Assembly (NCBI GenBank): GCA_003508835.1 | Contig: PUFA01000006.1 | Location: 8,680,001 to 8,744,000, forward strand | Direction of reading: 5' to 3' | Source of the DNA: Eonycteris spelaea | Taxonomy: Eukaryota > Chordata > Mammalia > Chiroptera > Pteropodidae | DNA: 64,000 nucleotides | Shown here: positions 51,640 to 61,000 of the stretch, piece after piece | Layout: every line of letters begins with the position of its first letter | How positions within the stretch are numbered: the first letter of the stretch is position 1 | Made by a program: the position numbers and the translations under genes | Notes under the pieces: generated by a model | Databases searched by the model: none | Told to the model about the DNA's origin: nothing | What the model saw: only the letters and a program-made list of their open reading frames with translations

Positions 51640-51840
51640 GCTGGCAGCACAGGTAGAAGAAAAGCTGTGGTGTTGAAGTGAGGCCACAATGAGTTTGACT
51701 TCTGGCTTTGCCACAAACTCTGTGACCTTGGGCAGGTCAGTTAGCCTCTTGAAGCCTAAGTTTTTTCTTCCGTGGATTGAGAAGGGGGTATAATATCTGT
51801 CCCTTGGAATAGTTGTGGGAATTAAACAAAATGTCATGAG
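51640..51840 (+). repeat. MIR SINE, sense
   Basis: 'ttctggctttgccacaaactctgtgaccttgggcaggtcagttagcctcttg' and 'gggaattaaacaaaatg' match the MIR consensus well. Confidence 0.88.
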
Positions 51841-51869
51841 TGAAAAAGGATCTTGTTCTTTGTAGGCTC

Positions 51870-52560
51870 ACATTTCACTCAACAACCACCTGTCATATGC
51901 CAGGTATAGTTCTAGGGGTTGAGGATAATGCCGTGCATAAAATGGACGAAATTCCTGCACTTTCATGGAGTTTACATTCTAGTGGGAGAGACAGACAATC
52001 TCTGAATCACACAAATTGAAAATGGTAATGATTTAAGAGCTATACAGGTCCATAGTGCCTTGAGAGCAAACAGCAGGGGGATCTGACCTAGTCAGGGAGG
52101 CCAGAGAAAGTTCCCCGAGCAAGCAACAACCGGGCTGAGATCTGAAGGGTGTGTAGGAGTTAGCAAGGCAGGGGTGGGTGAGCAAAGCTTTCTGGAGAGG
52201 GGGAATAGGCCTCATGGTGGGAGGGACCCTGGGACTGCAAAAAGACTGGCCTGGCTGGAGCAGAGGAAGTAAGGAGGAAGACACAGTGAGAGGAGGTTGG
52301 AAAAGTAGGGAGGGCCAGACCCTGCAGGCCTTGTTGGACAGGTTACGGCATTTTATCTTAAGAACATCAATAAGCCAATGAAGAATTTTAAGCAGGGAAG
52401 TGACATGATCAGATTTGTGTTTTCAAGTGACTCTTTGGATTGGAGCAGGGTAAGAACTGAAGCAGGGAGAGAAGTTAGGAGCTTTTGCAGACATCTAGGC
52501 AGGAGGTTATGTTCTGAGATAGTTAGATTAGTCAGCAGTGCTTTCTCCGGCAAATACAGA
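51870..52560 (-). repeat. L2 LINE relic, antisense, long
   Basis: Extended ordered match: 'gccaggtatagttctagg', 'cctgcactttcatggagtttacattctagtggg', 'cagggaggccagagaaag', 'gggagggccagaccctgcaggccttg', 'aagcagggaagtgacatgatcagat', 'agacatctaggcaggagg'. Well preserved for L2. Confidence 0.88.
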
Positions 52561-52569
52561 ATATCTGGC

Positions 52570-53290
52570 CAAGAGTGGTTTCAATAGAGAGGCGTTTATT
52601 CCTTACCACATTTAGGCCTGGGGGAAGGCAACTGCTAGTGTTGGTTCCATGACTTAATGATTCCAGGACTAGCATTTCTGCAGTTCTCTGGGCTTTTCTC
52701 TCATGGTGTCAAGACAGCTGCCCTAGCTCTGGGCATCATGAGTGTATTCAAGCCAAGAAGAAAGGGTGGGGAAAGATGGTACTAGCAAGCTCCACCCCTT
52801 TGTACCACAAAGGCAAAATCTCCCCCAGTAACCCTCATCTGAGTTTTATGTATGTATCATTAGCTAAAAGTGAATCGCGGGGCCTGTATTCCAAGGAGGC
52901 TAAGGAAGGGGAAAGGAGGCTGAGGATGAGTTTTAGCTAGTTAGCCAACAATGATTGGGTGGATCTGGAAATAAACGGGCAGATCTGTTGTGAGGAAGCA
53001 AAATCCAGAGGACTTGGTGATGAATCGAATTATTAGTCCCTTCCTCACTTGTTTTTCCTTCCTCTTCGTTAAGTTTAGTAATGGAATAGCGGCAAAGGAA
53101 TGTGATCGTAAAACATAATATATAGGAGGAAGCCTATATAATAAATCTATATCAATTAAGTCTTTTCTTTAGTAAATCCATAAATTGGATATCTCCTTCC
53201 CTTAGTAATTTGGATTTGGTTGTATTGTTTACTATTTGGACACTGGGGATTTTGGAAATCCAAAATAAAGGTTTTACATAAGAGATTACA
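52570..53290. other. Intronic, probable unassigned old repeat
   Basis: Style of the first 400 bp ('agaggcgtttattccttacc', 'ctctcatggtgtcaagacagctgcc', 'caagctccaccccttt') is repeat-like, but I cannot name a family. The remainder is AT-rich without features. Confidence 0.35.
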
Positions 53291-53460
53291 TTGTATAATC
53301 TGTATAAAGTAGTTTTATATACATAGTATCATTTGATATTAAAATCCTGGGAGATAGGTAAGCAGATATCACAAGGCTTATGGAGGATAGGTCACTTGGC
53401 TAGTGTGACACATACTTTCTGGTCTCAGAGTTTGTGCTTTTCCCTCTAAACAGTGCTTGC
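53290..53460 (-). repeat. MIR fragment, antisense
   Basis: 'gtatcatttgatattaaaatcctgggagataggtaagcagatatc' and 'ataggtcacttggctagtgtgac' in antisense MIR order. Confidence 0.7.
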
Positions 53461-54560
53461 TGCCATATAGGACATGGATAAGGGAGTTGAGGGTGGTTTG
53501 TCCAGAGAGAAGCAATTACAGAGGCCCATCTCTCCTGAGACTGGAGCTTAGAGAACATCGATTGATGCTAAGGAGACTGAAGTTTGATAAGATCTCGATG
53601 AGGGCTCAGTGGCTTAATAGCAGTACCTGTGTGGGGCTTGGTGGAGGTGAGGGTTTCCTGGGAATGTCCACCATTGGGAAGCTCAGCGTGAGGCTTCAGT
53701 TTGATGTGACTGCAAGCAAAGCAGATACGATGGTCTCGGCTTCTGTCAAAGTGGGCATTTATGCTGTGAGTCTCAAATGGGTCCTGCCTGGGGTAGAAAG
53801 GGAAGGACTATTCCATGGGCAAAGGAGCAGGATATCAAAGCATCTTTCCAAAGCAAAGAGATGCTTCCAGGTGCTTTTCCAAGGACTGCTTGCGAGGTCC
53901 TCTTGGTCTGAAGTCACCTTTGCTTCCCCAGAGAAGGGCAATGGAGGAGAAGAATTGTCACCTAGAGCAAGGCAGTTGATATCCGTGAGGTCATCTCAGT
54001 TTTTCTCCAGGCAAGATAAGCAACAGCTTTTCCAGCCCAGGCCACAAGGTGGACTGGGGATTGGGCACCCTCTCCTTTATGGAAGATTCCCAGGAGACTC
54101 CACAATCTTCCTCACTGCCTCACATTCCTCAGGGTCAGGAAGTTCTTCCTGATGTCTGTGTCTCTTCCACTACAATTAATCAGGCTTGCAAAGCTAGCTC
54201 TTCTTCCTGCTGTCCTGTGTCTAATAATGGCATCATTAGTCTTCCGGTCATGGCTGCTGCAAACTTCAGTCGCTTTCCTTTCTTACTCTCTCTGTCCCAT
54301 CTCTTGACCGTATTTGCCAAACACTAACCGTCTGCAGGAACTGTCCTACCCCACCCCTCAGAATTCCTTATTTGCCTAGCTCTTCTGCCTTTGTACCTGC
54401 CGTTTCCACCATTGGGAATTCTCTCTTTCCCTCCAAATTTGTCCATGGAACACATAGCCATCTTGTTCTCTATCTCACACTCTTCTCAGGAAAGTCTTTC
54501 TCAATTTCCCTCTATTTCATCTGGTTTTGCCCTCATCCGTTCTAGTCTAACATCTTGGTA
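53461..54560. other. DLGAP3 intron 1, no supported gene
   Basis: A 231-codon open frame on + (53457-54152) has no recognisable domain, no splice support and no similarity I can name. The pyrimidine-rich stretch after 54.35 kb may be diverged L2. Confidence 0.4.
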
Positions 54561-54564
54561 CCTC

Positions 54565-54765
54565 TATCTAGCACAGTCATTTATTCATCTACTTAGTGAA
54601 CCTTTATTAAGGACCTGCTCTGGGCAAAGCCCTGAGTTAGGTGCTGGAGACCCAGAGATAAATAGGATTTGGTTCTTACCCTGCAGAAGACCACATTCTA
54701 ATTGGGGAGACAGAGACTGAAACAGACAGTTGCAGTGCAGTGTGATAGCTGCTTTCATGGGGAAC
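54565..54765 (-). repeat. L2 fragment, antisense
   Basis: 'ctttattaaggacctgctctgggc', 'aggtgctggagacccagagataaatagg', 'accacattctaattggggagacagagactg' are antisense L2. Confidence 0.8.
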
Positions 54766-54959
54766 CCAGGGTGTATAAAAGCCCAACAGAGAGGCATAAC
54801 CCAGAATAAGAGCTCAGAAAGTCTTCGAGGGAAGGTGGGGCTTAATATGAGTAAGTGGGAAAGAGAAAGGGTTGGGGGAGGGGCAGTGGATGAAAGGAGA
54901 TTCTAGGAGGAGAGGCCAGCTTGTGTAAAAAAAATACAAGGACCTAAAATCACCCTGTA

Positions 54960-55095
54960 ATGTGAGAGGTTGTTCCTGTGTTAGATGCTAAGCCCCTCGA
55001 CGACAAGGGTCACACTTACATTACCTCTATATACTTCTTATTCAGAGTCTTGTTTATGGTAGCTGCTCAACCAATTTTTGTGAAATGGAATTATA
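54960..55095 (+). repeat. L2 3' end, sense
   Basis: 'gctaagcccctcgacgacaagggtcac' and the terminal 'gtagctgctcaaccaatttttgtgaaatgga' match the L2 end, in opposite orientation to the L2 piece 200 bp upstream. Confidence 0.7.
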
Positions 55096-55192
55096 TTTGA
55101 GGGCAATGAGAAAAAAAAAATATGCAGTGGATCAGCACCATGGACAGATAACACAGATACCTGCAGTTGGAGGTAGTCCAACCTGTAAGCTC

Positions 55193-55210
55193 ATTTGCAT
55201 GTATTTGCAT
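55193..55210 (+). promoter_or_regulatory. Tandem POU octamer sites
   Basis: Two exact ATTTGCAT octamers at 55193-55200 and 55203-55210, ten bases apart and so on the same helix face. The flanking DNA is repeat-free. Motif match only. Confidence 0.45.
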
Positions 55211-55387
55211 AATTTAGCCAACCTTATTTCCCTTGGGGGCCAAAAGCTCTGCATCATGGGGGATTCAGTCAGCCTCCGTTTAGGGGTTTGGGAAGGGAAA
55301 CAGTCAAGGCCAGAGACTAGTTCTCTGAGGACTGGGAGAATCTCTTTCCCCCTTTGCTTGCCTCACTATCCTTTTCTTTTCTATCAG

Positions 55388-55470
55388 GAGCTAGTGGTCC
55401 TGAGCCTTCTGACGTTAGGATTCTGCCTGGCGGTGGGGATCCTGACACCGAGGATGGGACACCCTGGATG
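55388..55470 (+). other. Candidate alternative exon of DLGAP3 (5' UTR)
   Basis: An 83-nt segment lies between a strong polypyrimidine acceptor (ccttttcttttctatcag) and a consensus donor (ATG|gtgagt), 1.45 kb before the first coding exon and on the same strand. It contains no DLGAP3 reading frame and has an ATG near its end. It may be an alternative non-coding exon or a chance pair of good sites. Confidence 0.35.
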
Positions 55471-55519
55471 GTGAGTGGCAGGAGAATCTGGGAGATGGGG
55501 ATTAGATAGAAGTTCCCAA

Positions 55520-55725
55520 ATGAGAATAACTTGGGTTCGAATCTTGATTCAAAGTGACTCGCCCACTTACTGGCTTTGTAAATGCACCTTTTGAGCTCAA
55601 TTTTCTCATGGGTAAGTGTGAATAATATGGACACATAGGATTTCAGTGAGATTAGAGAATATTAGGTAGGCACCGTTCCTGGTACCATAGCAAGTGCTTG
55701 GGAAATAGTAGGAGATGAGCTATGA
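55520..55725 (+). repeat. MIR SINE, sense
   Basis: 'gggttcgaatcttgattcaaagtgactcgcccacttactggctttg' and 'tttgagctcaattttctcatgggtaa' follow the MIR order. Confidence 0.8.
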
Positions 55726-56919
55726 GCAGGAGCAGAATCTGGAAGCTTGAAACACGGTGGGTTTGGGAGGTGGTGGGGTGCAATGGAGGATGAGTCTTGG
55801 AGGGGCTTCTGTCTGGAGTCTTTGAGGCCGTCATCCCCTCCTAGTCAGCAGATGGCCCAGGAGCCTGGTCTGAGATGAGGAGGGCGCCGTCTGCCAGCAT
55901 CTCAGTCCCTGTTCCTCCTGCTGTCACCCCCTCCTGCCATAGCTCCTGTCCTGGCAGCTCTGGAGTCCTGATTGGAGGCAGTTCTTGCTGAGAGCTGACC
56001 TTTCTGTCCTGGAGTCTCGGCAAGCCTGGGATAGGGGCCAGGGGCACAGCTTCCAATGATTTCTCTCCATCACCTCCCTGCCCTGCCAGCACACTGTTCC
56101 TGGGAGAAGGAACTCCTGGGTTCCATTCCCAGTGTCGGATTCAGATACTGCCTTGGGCAGCCAATGCTCCTCCTCCTTATGGTTTCTCCTCTCTTCATTC
56201 CCCTCTAGTAGGATGAGGGTGGTGGGGGGGTAAAGAGCAAAAGTGGAAATTTCACTGGGGACTATTTGAAACCCGGAAGAGGAAAGGAGTCATGTCAGGT
56301 TATTCCTTCCTGTCTCACTCTCGTGGGGAGGGAGAATGAGCCTGCGGCCAGATGGAAGGAACAGGGTTTGGAAAGAAAGGGAGGGTTTTCCTTTGTAATC
56401 AAGATGAATATGTAGATCTGGGTCCATGTTCTCTTTGGTTATTGCTGCTGGGAGCTGTGACCCTGAGGCCTGGCTCTTCACAGCAGTGGAAGTGAGAGGG
56501 ATGGGAAAGAGGCATGATTCTGGATCGATGTGCCTAAAGTCAGCCTGTTAAAAGCCAGTTCACCTAATGACTGGTTTCTCGGAGTATTTTTTACATCTGT
56601 TCGGGTATCCTTTTATTTTTGGTAACCTCAGGATTTAAAAAAAAAAAAACCATTTGGCTGAGGGCATTTTCTCTTGTGAATAAGTATTTATCAAATTTGC
56701 AGCATTTGATGAATGATGGTATTATTGTGTGCCCTTATGCGTGTCTTTGTCTAGTATGACTCTTTAAGGACTTTAAGCTTATTTGTGGAAAGATAGTACA
56801 ATTAATCACAATAACTTGATATGCATTACCTAGAGGGCTATAAGAATACCTAATAAAAGATAGTTTAGGTGAAGTGGCCTGTTGCTTAATCTGAATCCAT
56901 TTTCTTCCTGTTTTTCCAG

Positions 56920-58072
56920 GAGGTTCCTGGGGCCTGGCCCCCAACACTATGAAGAACCCTTGCTGAGGCCATGAGGGGTTACCATGGCGACCGAGGCAGC
57001 CATCCCCGCCCAGCCCGCTTTGCTGACCAGCAGCATATGGACGTGGGCCCAGCTGCCAGGGCCCCATACCTGCTGGGCTCCGGGGAGGCCTTCTCCACTG
57101 AGCCCCGCTTCTGTGCCCCGAGAGCTGGCCTGGGACACCTTTCCCCGAAGGGCCCCTGAGCCTGAGTGAGGGGCCATCTGTAGGCCCTGAGGGAGGGCTA
57201 GGGGGGACCGGGTTGGGGGGGTAGCAGCACCTTCCCCAGGATGTACCCCGGCCAGGGCCCCTTTGACACCTGTGAAGACTGTGTGGGCCACCCGCAGGGC
57301 AAGGGTGCCCCCGCCTGCCTCCTACACTCCTGGATCAGTTTGAAAAGCAGTTGCCAGTTCAACAAGATGGCTTCCACACGCTACCGTACCAGCGAGGTCC
57401 AGCAGGGGCTGGGCCCGGGCCAGGACCAGGGTCTGGCTCTGCCCAGAGGCCCGCAGCGAGAGCCCCAGCCGCATCCGGCACCTGGTGCACTCTGTGCAGA
57501 AGCTCTTTGCCAAGTCCCACTCTCTGGAGGCCCCGGGGAAGCGAGACTATAATGGGCCCAAGGCTGAGGGAAGAGGTGGCTCTGGGGGAGACAGCTACCC
57601 TGGCCCGGGCTCCGGAGGCCCCCACACCTCCCACCATCACCATCACCACCACCACCACCACCACCACCAGTCTCGGCATGGCAAGAGGAGCAAGAGCAAG
57701 GACCGCAAGGGGGACGGGCGGCACCAGGCCAAGGCCGCGGGTTGGTGGAGCTCCGATGACAACTTGGACAGTGATAGCGGCTTCCTGGTGGGTGGGCGGC
57801 CCCCTGGGGAGCCAGGTGGTCCATTCTGCCTGGAGGCTCCGGATGGGTCCTACCGTGACTTGAGCTTCAAGGGGCGCTCAGGCGGGTCGGAAGGCCGCTG
57901 TCTTGCCTGCACTGGCATGTCCATGTCACTGGATGGACAATCGGTCAAGCGAAGTGCCTGGCATACCATGATGGTCAGCCAGGGCCGGGATGGATACCCA
58001 GGGGCCGGGCCAGGCAAAGGGCTCCTGGGTACAGAGGCCAAGGCCAAAACCAGGACTTATCACTATCTGCAG
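56920..58072 (+). CDS. DLGAP3: DLGAP3 first coding exon (leader plus about 369 codons)
   Basis: Acceptor tttttccag at 56919; 51 nt of leader precede ATG 56971 (G at -3). The donor is CTGCAG|gtgagg at 58072/58073, phase 0. As printed, the frame from ATG stops after 62 codons because one C is missing in the CCCC run near 57140. The long uninterrupted part is 57485-58072. Human DLGAP3 matches in all shifted segments, so the exon is homologous throughout. Confidence 0.92.
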
Positions 58073-61000
58073 GTGAGGCTCTGGTCGGGTGGGGAACAGG
58101 GGCGTCGGTCCTTGTAGTGTTGTTACCAGTAAGCCGTGGAGAGAGTTGGTTGGGAGCCAGCTGTCCCATGATAGGGGACCTGAATGCAGGGAGGCCCTGC
58201 CCTGCTTCACTATTTTGGGACCTCAGTTTCCCCATTTGTGCAATGAAGGGGCCCTTCTAGTCTGACACTGTATGTCAGTACCAAGGTGACTTCCCTTTGA
58301 TCTTCCGTTTTGGACAGGCTGTGCTGGCCTGTTTTGTGTAACTGGAGGCAGAATGAGGTTGAGGGTAGGCAGTGGACAGGACAGTGTGGTGTTTCCTGGC
58401 TGTAGCTCCCCTGGAGATTAGAGGTCAGCAGTTGGAAAGCAGCGCTCCTGCCCCAGGCCTTCTCCAGACCTCTTTTCTTCTCAAATTTGGGTGGTCCAGA
58501 TACTGTTTGAATATGAAGGTCTGTTCCAGAATGTGCCTCTGCTGGGATTTGTTTTTCTGGGGTGCCTGTGATAGGATGCCCATGAGGCTGTGGAGAGCCC
58601 TGGTTTTTTTTAGGCTGGGGGATACCCTGAGCCAGGTCAGGGCTTCCAGGGAGTGGATAGCTGGCATGCTGTCCCCTTCGCCTCTTACCTCCTCTGTGGT
58701 CTCTGCAGGTGAAGCTAGAAGCTCTGACCCCTTCTTAGGCAGCCTTCGTCCATCCCACACTGTCTGCTCTCCATCCTCTTACTGAGAGGGGTCAGAGGCT
58801 CGTCTCACCATCAATCTTCCTTTTCTCTCTCGCAGGCCCCCCCTCCCGCACCTTCTGCCCGTGTTTTTCTTGAGCCCTTCCATACTTTTAGAAGGGAAAG
58901 ACGATGCAAGTTCTAGAAGTCCAGCAGACTTAGCGTTATCACCTAAACCCACAGGTCACATAGTTAATCCATAGTCATTCATTCAGCGAGTATTTCCTAG
59001 ATGCTGTGGATACAAAGATGAAGACACAGATGCTGCTTGTGAGGAGCTCACTGTAGAGGTAGAATACAGTAGGGAGTACAGCATGATAAGGCTGTCCTCG
59101 CCCACCCAGGGTGATGGTGGTCAGAGCATGTCCCCTGAACTGCATCTCAGTGCAGAGTGGGTTAAGGGTGTTCCGGGCAGAAGCTGCAGCACATTCACAG
59201 GTGTGGGGATCAAGCTTGCATGTGTCTTTTGGGTGTCACTGTCCTTACTGGTAAGTTATTTGCACGTTAGGGCCTCTCCTGGGTGGGGAACTCACGAAAA
59301 CTCAAGGGAACAAGTGGGCCACGGTGGAGGCAGGAAGGGGTGGGAGACAGCAGGGGAGGTTGGAGACTGCTAGGATTCACGACTTCTGGGTTGGCCTTTT
59401 CTTGCTCTCTCCCTAGGTAGAGAGGTTCATTAAGCTGGCAGTTGAAGGGTCCAACAGACAGGGCTAAGGAGGGAGTACTGACCCTTCCCCCGTAGCTGAG
59501 CCTTCGCCATTTCTGGAGCCTCTCTGCCACTCCGCTGCTCCCTGCTGCCACTCCAGGGCTGCCCTGACCTCCCTGGGGGCTTCCTTTTTAATATGCACCT
59601 CACAGTGTCCTGCAGAGGAGCGAGGAGCTCCGCAGTGGCTACAGAGTGGGAACCCTGCAATGTGGCAGAGCGCACCCTGGCTGTTCCATCTGCTGGCCTG
59701 CCTCTGCCTGCCTGTGGCTCCTCCCTGTAGAAAATGGGGAAGGGGAACGGTCCGTCGGGTCTGGGGTTCCAGGGCGTCTTAGGACTTGGGAGTCTGAGCC
59801 CATTTGGGGGAGAACAGAGGACCACAGGGATCCTCCAGACAGCCTGGTGCTCCCCTGGCACACAAACAGGGGAAGCTGGCCCCATCAAACTGGGTGGATC
59901 CCCAACCCTTTTATTGAGACTCTGTTTTCTCTTACTGGGCCTGGCTCTCCCTCAGTCTTCTGGAACTCCTTTTTCCACTAGGAGCCCTTGTTCCTTTATG
60001 GGGCCTTGTTTCCTCCCTGTGTTCCATCTTTTGATCGAGCCCCAGTTCCTTGCTGAGCCCTAGTCCTCTCTGTGGATTCTTTTATGGGTCTCTGTTTGCA
60101 CACTGATCTCTGTCCACTCACCTGGTCTCATCACCAAAGTCTCTGTCCCTCCCCTGAACCCTCACCCCACTCAGAGTCCCAGTCCCAACCCTATTTACCT
60201 GTTCTTTATAACAGGTGTTCTAAACCTTCCCTCTGGCTCCCACTCTCACTCACACCTTCATTTATACTCGTTCTTTGCAGTGTAGGACTCCCCCACCTTC
60301 CTGTCAGCCCATCTGTAGACTCATGTAGATCCCCAGCCACCCTCATCCCTTACTCTTGGCTCAGAGGAGGCGCCAGGACCATTCATCTCAGGCTGCTGCC
60401 TCCAGCAGGGCTTGAGCCCATCTCCCCAGGATCCCCTCCATCCTTCAACTGTCTGTCTTCCTCCCCCATATTTTATAGACTGTCTTTATCTTTACTGGCT
60501 CTTTTTCTCATCCCAAGTCTCTTTCCCCTTTCATCTCTTGTCTTCCCTTCATATCCAAGTTCTTAGACCACAGACTCCACTTCTTCACTCCCTTTCATTC
60601 TTCCCTTTACCGCAGTCTGACTTCCACACCCCCGTCTGTCCTCTAAAACAGGGGACCCTGTGAGGAACAAAGCCGCACAGCAGGAGGTGACGATGAGTGA
60701 GCAAAGCTTCATCTGTGTTTGCAGTCGCTCCCCAGCACTAGCATCACCACCTCAGCTCCACCTCAGATCATTAGGCATTAGATTCTCTGGTGCCAAAAAG
60801 CTTGGGGACCGCTGCTCTAAAATGTATTGGCTGTGGTCTCTTGAGAGCTTCCCTTGAAAGGTACCTTTAAATGCTTATTAATAATAATATAATAATAATA
60901 ATAATAAAATAATAGTTAATGTATATTGGGCACTATATGTTGGTACTCTGTATTGGCTCATTTATCCTTGCCACCAACCCTGTGATAGAGACATAATAAT

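Noticed and set aside
53457..54152. 231-codon open frame in DLGAP3 intron 1
   Set aside because: No similarity, no promoter or splice context, and one frame of this length is not unusual in 64 kb.
54565..55095. Opposed L2 fragments as a miR-28/miR-151-like microRNA hairpin
   Set aside because: The two L2 ends are separated by about 200 bp and their complementary parts do not face each other closely enough for a pre-miRNA.
57241..57552. ATG at 57241 as the DLGAP3 start
   Set aside because: It encodes MYPGQGPFDTCEDC, an internal methionine of DLGAP3. The true start at 56971 (MRGYHGD) lies upstream and is only hidden by lost bases in G/C runs.
57359..57824. Reverse-strand frames of 121 and 147 codons opposite the DLGAP3 coding exon
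   Set aside because: Shadows of the coding strand; the Val or Gly runs come from the complement of the histidine repeat.
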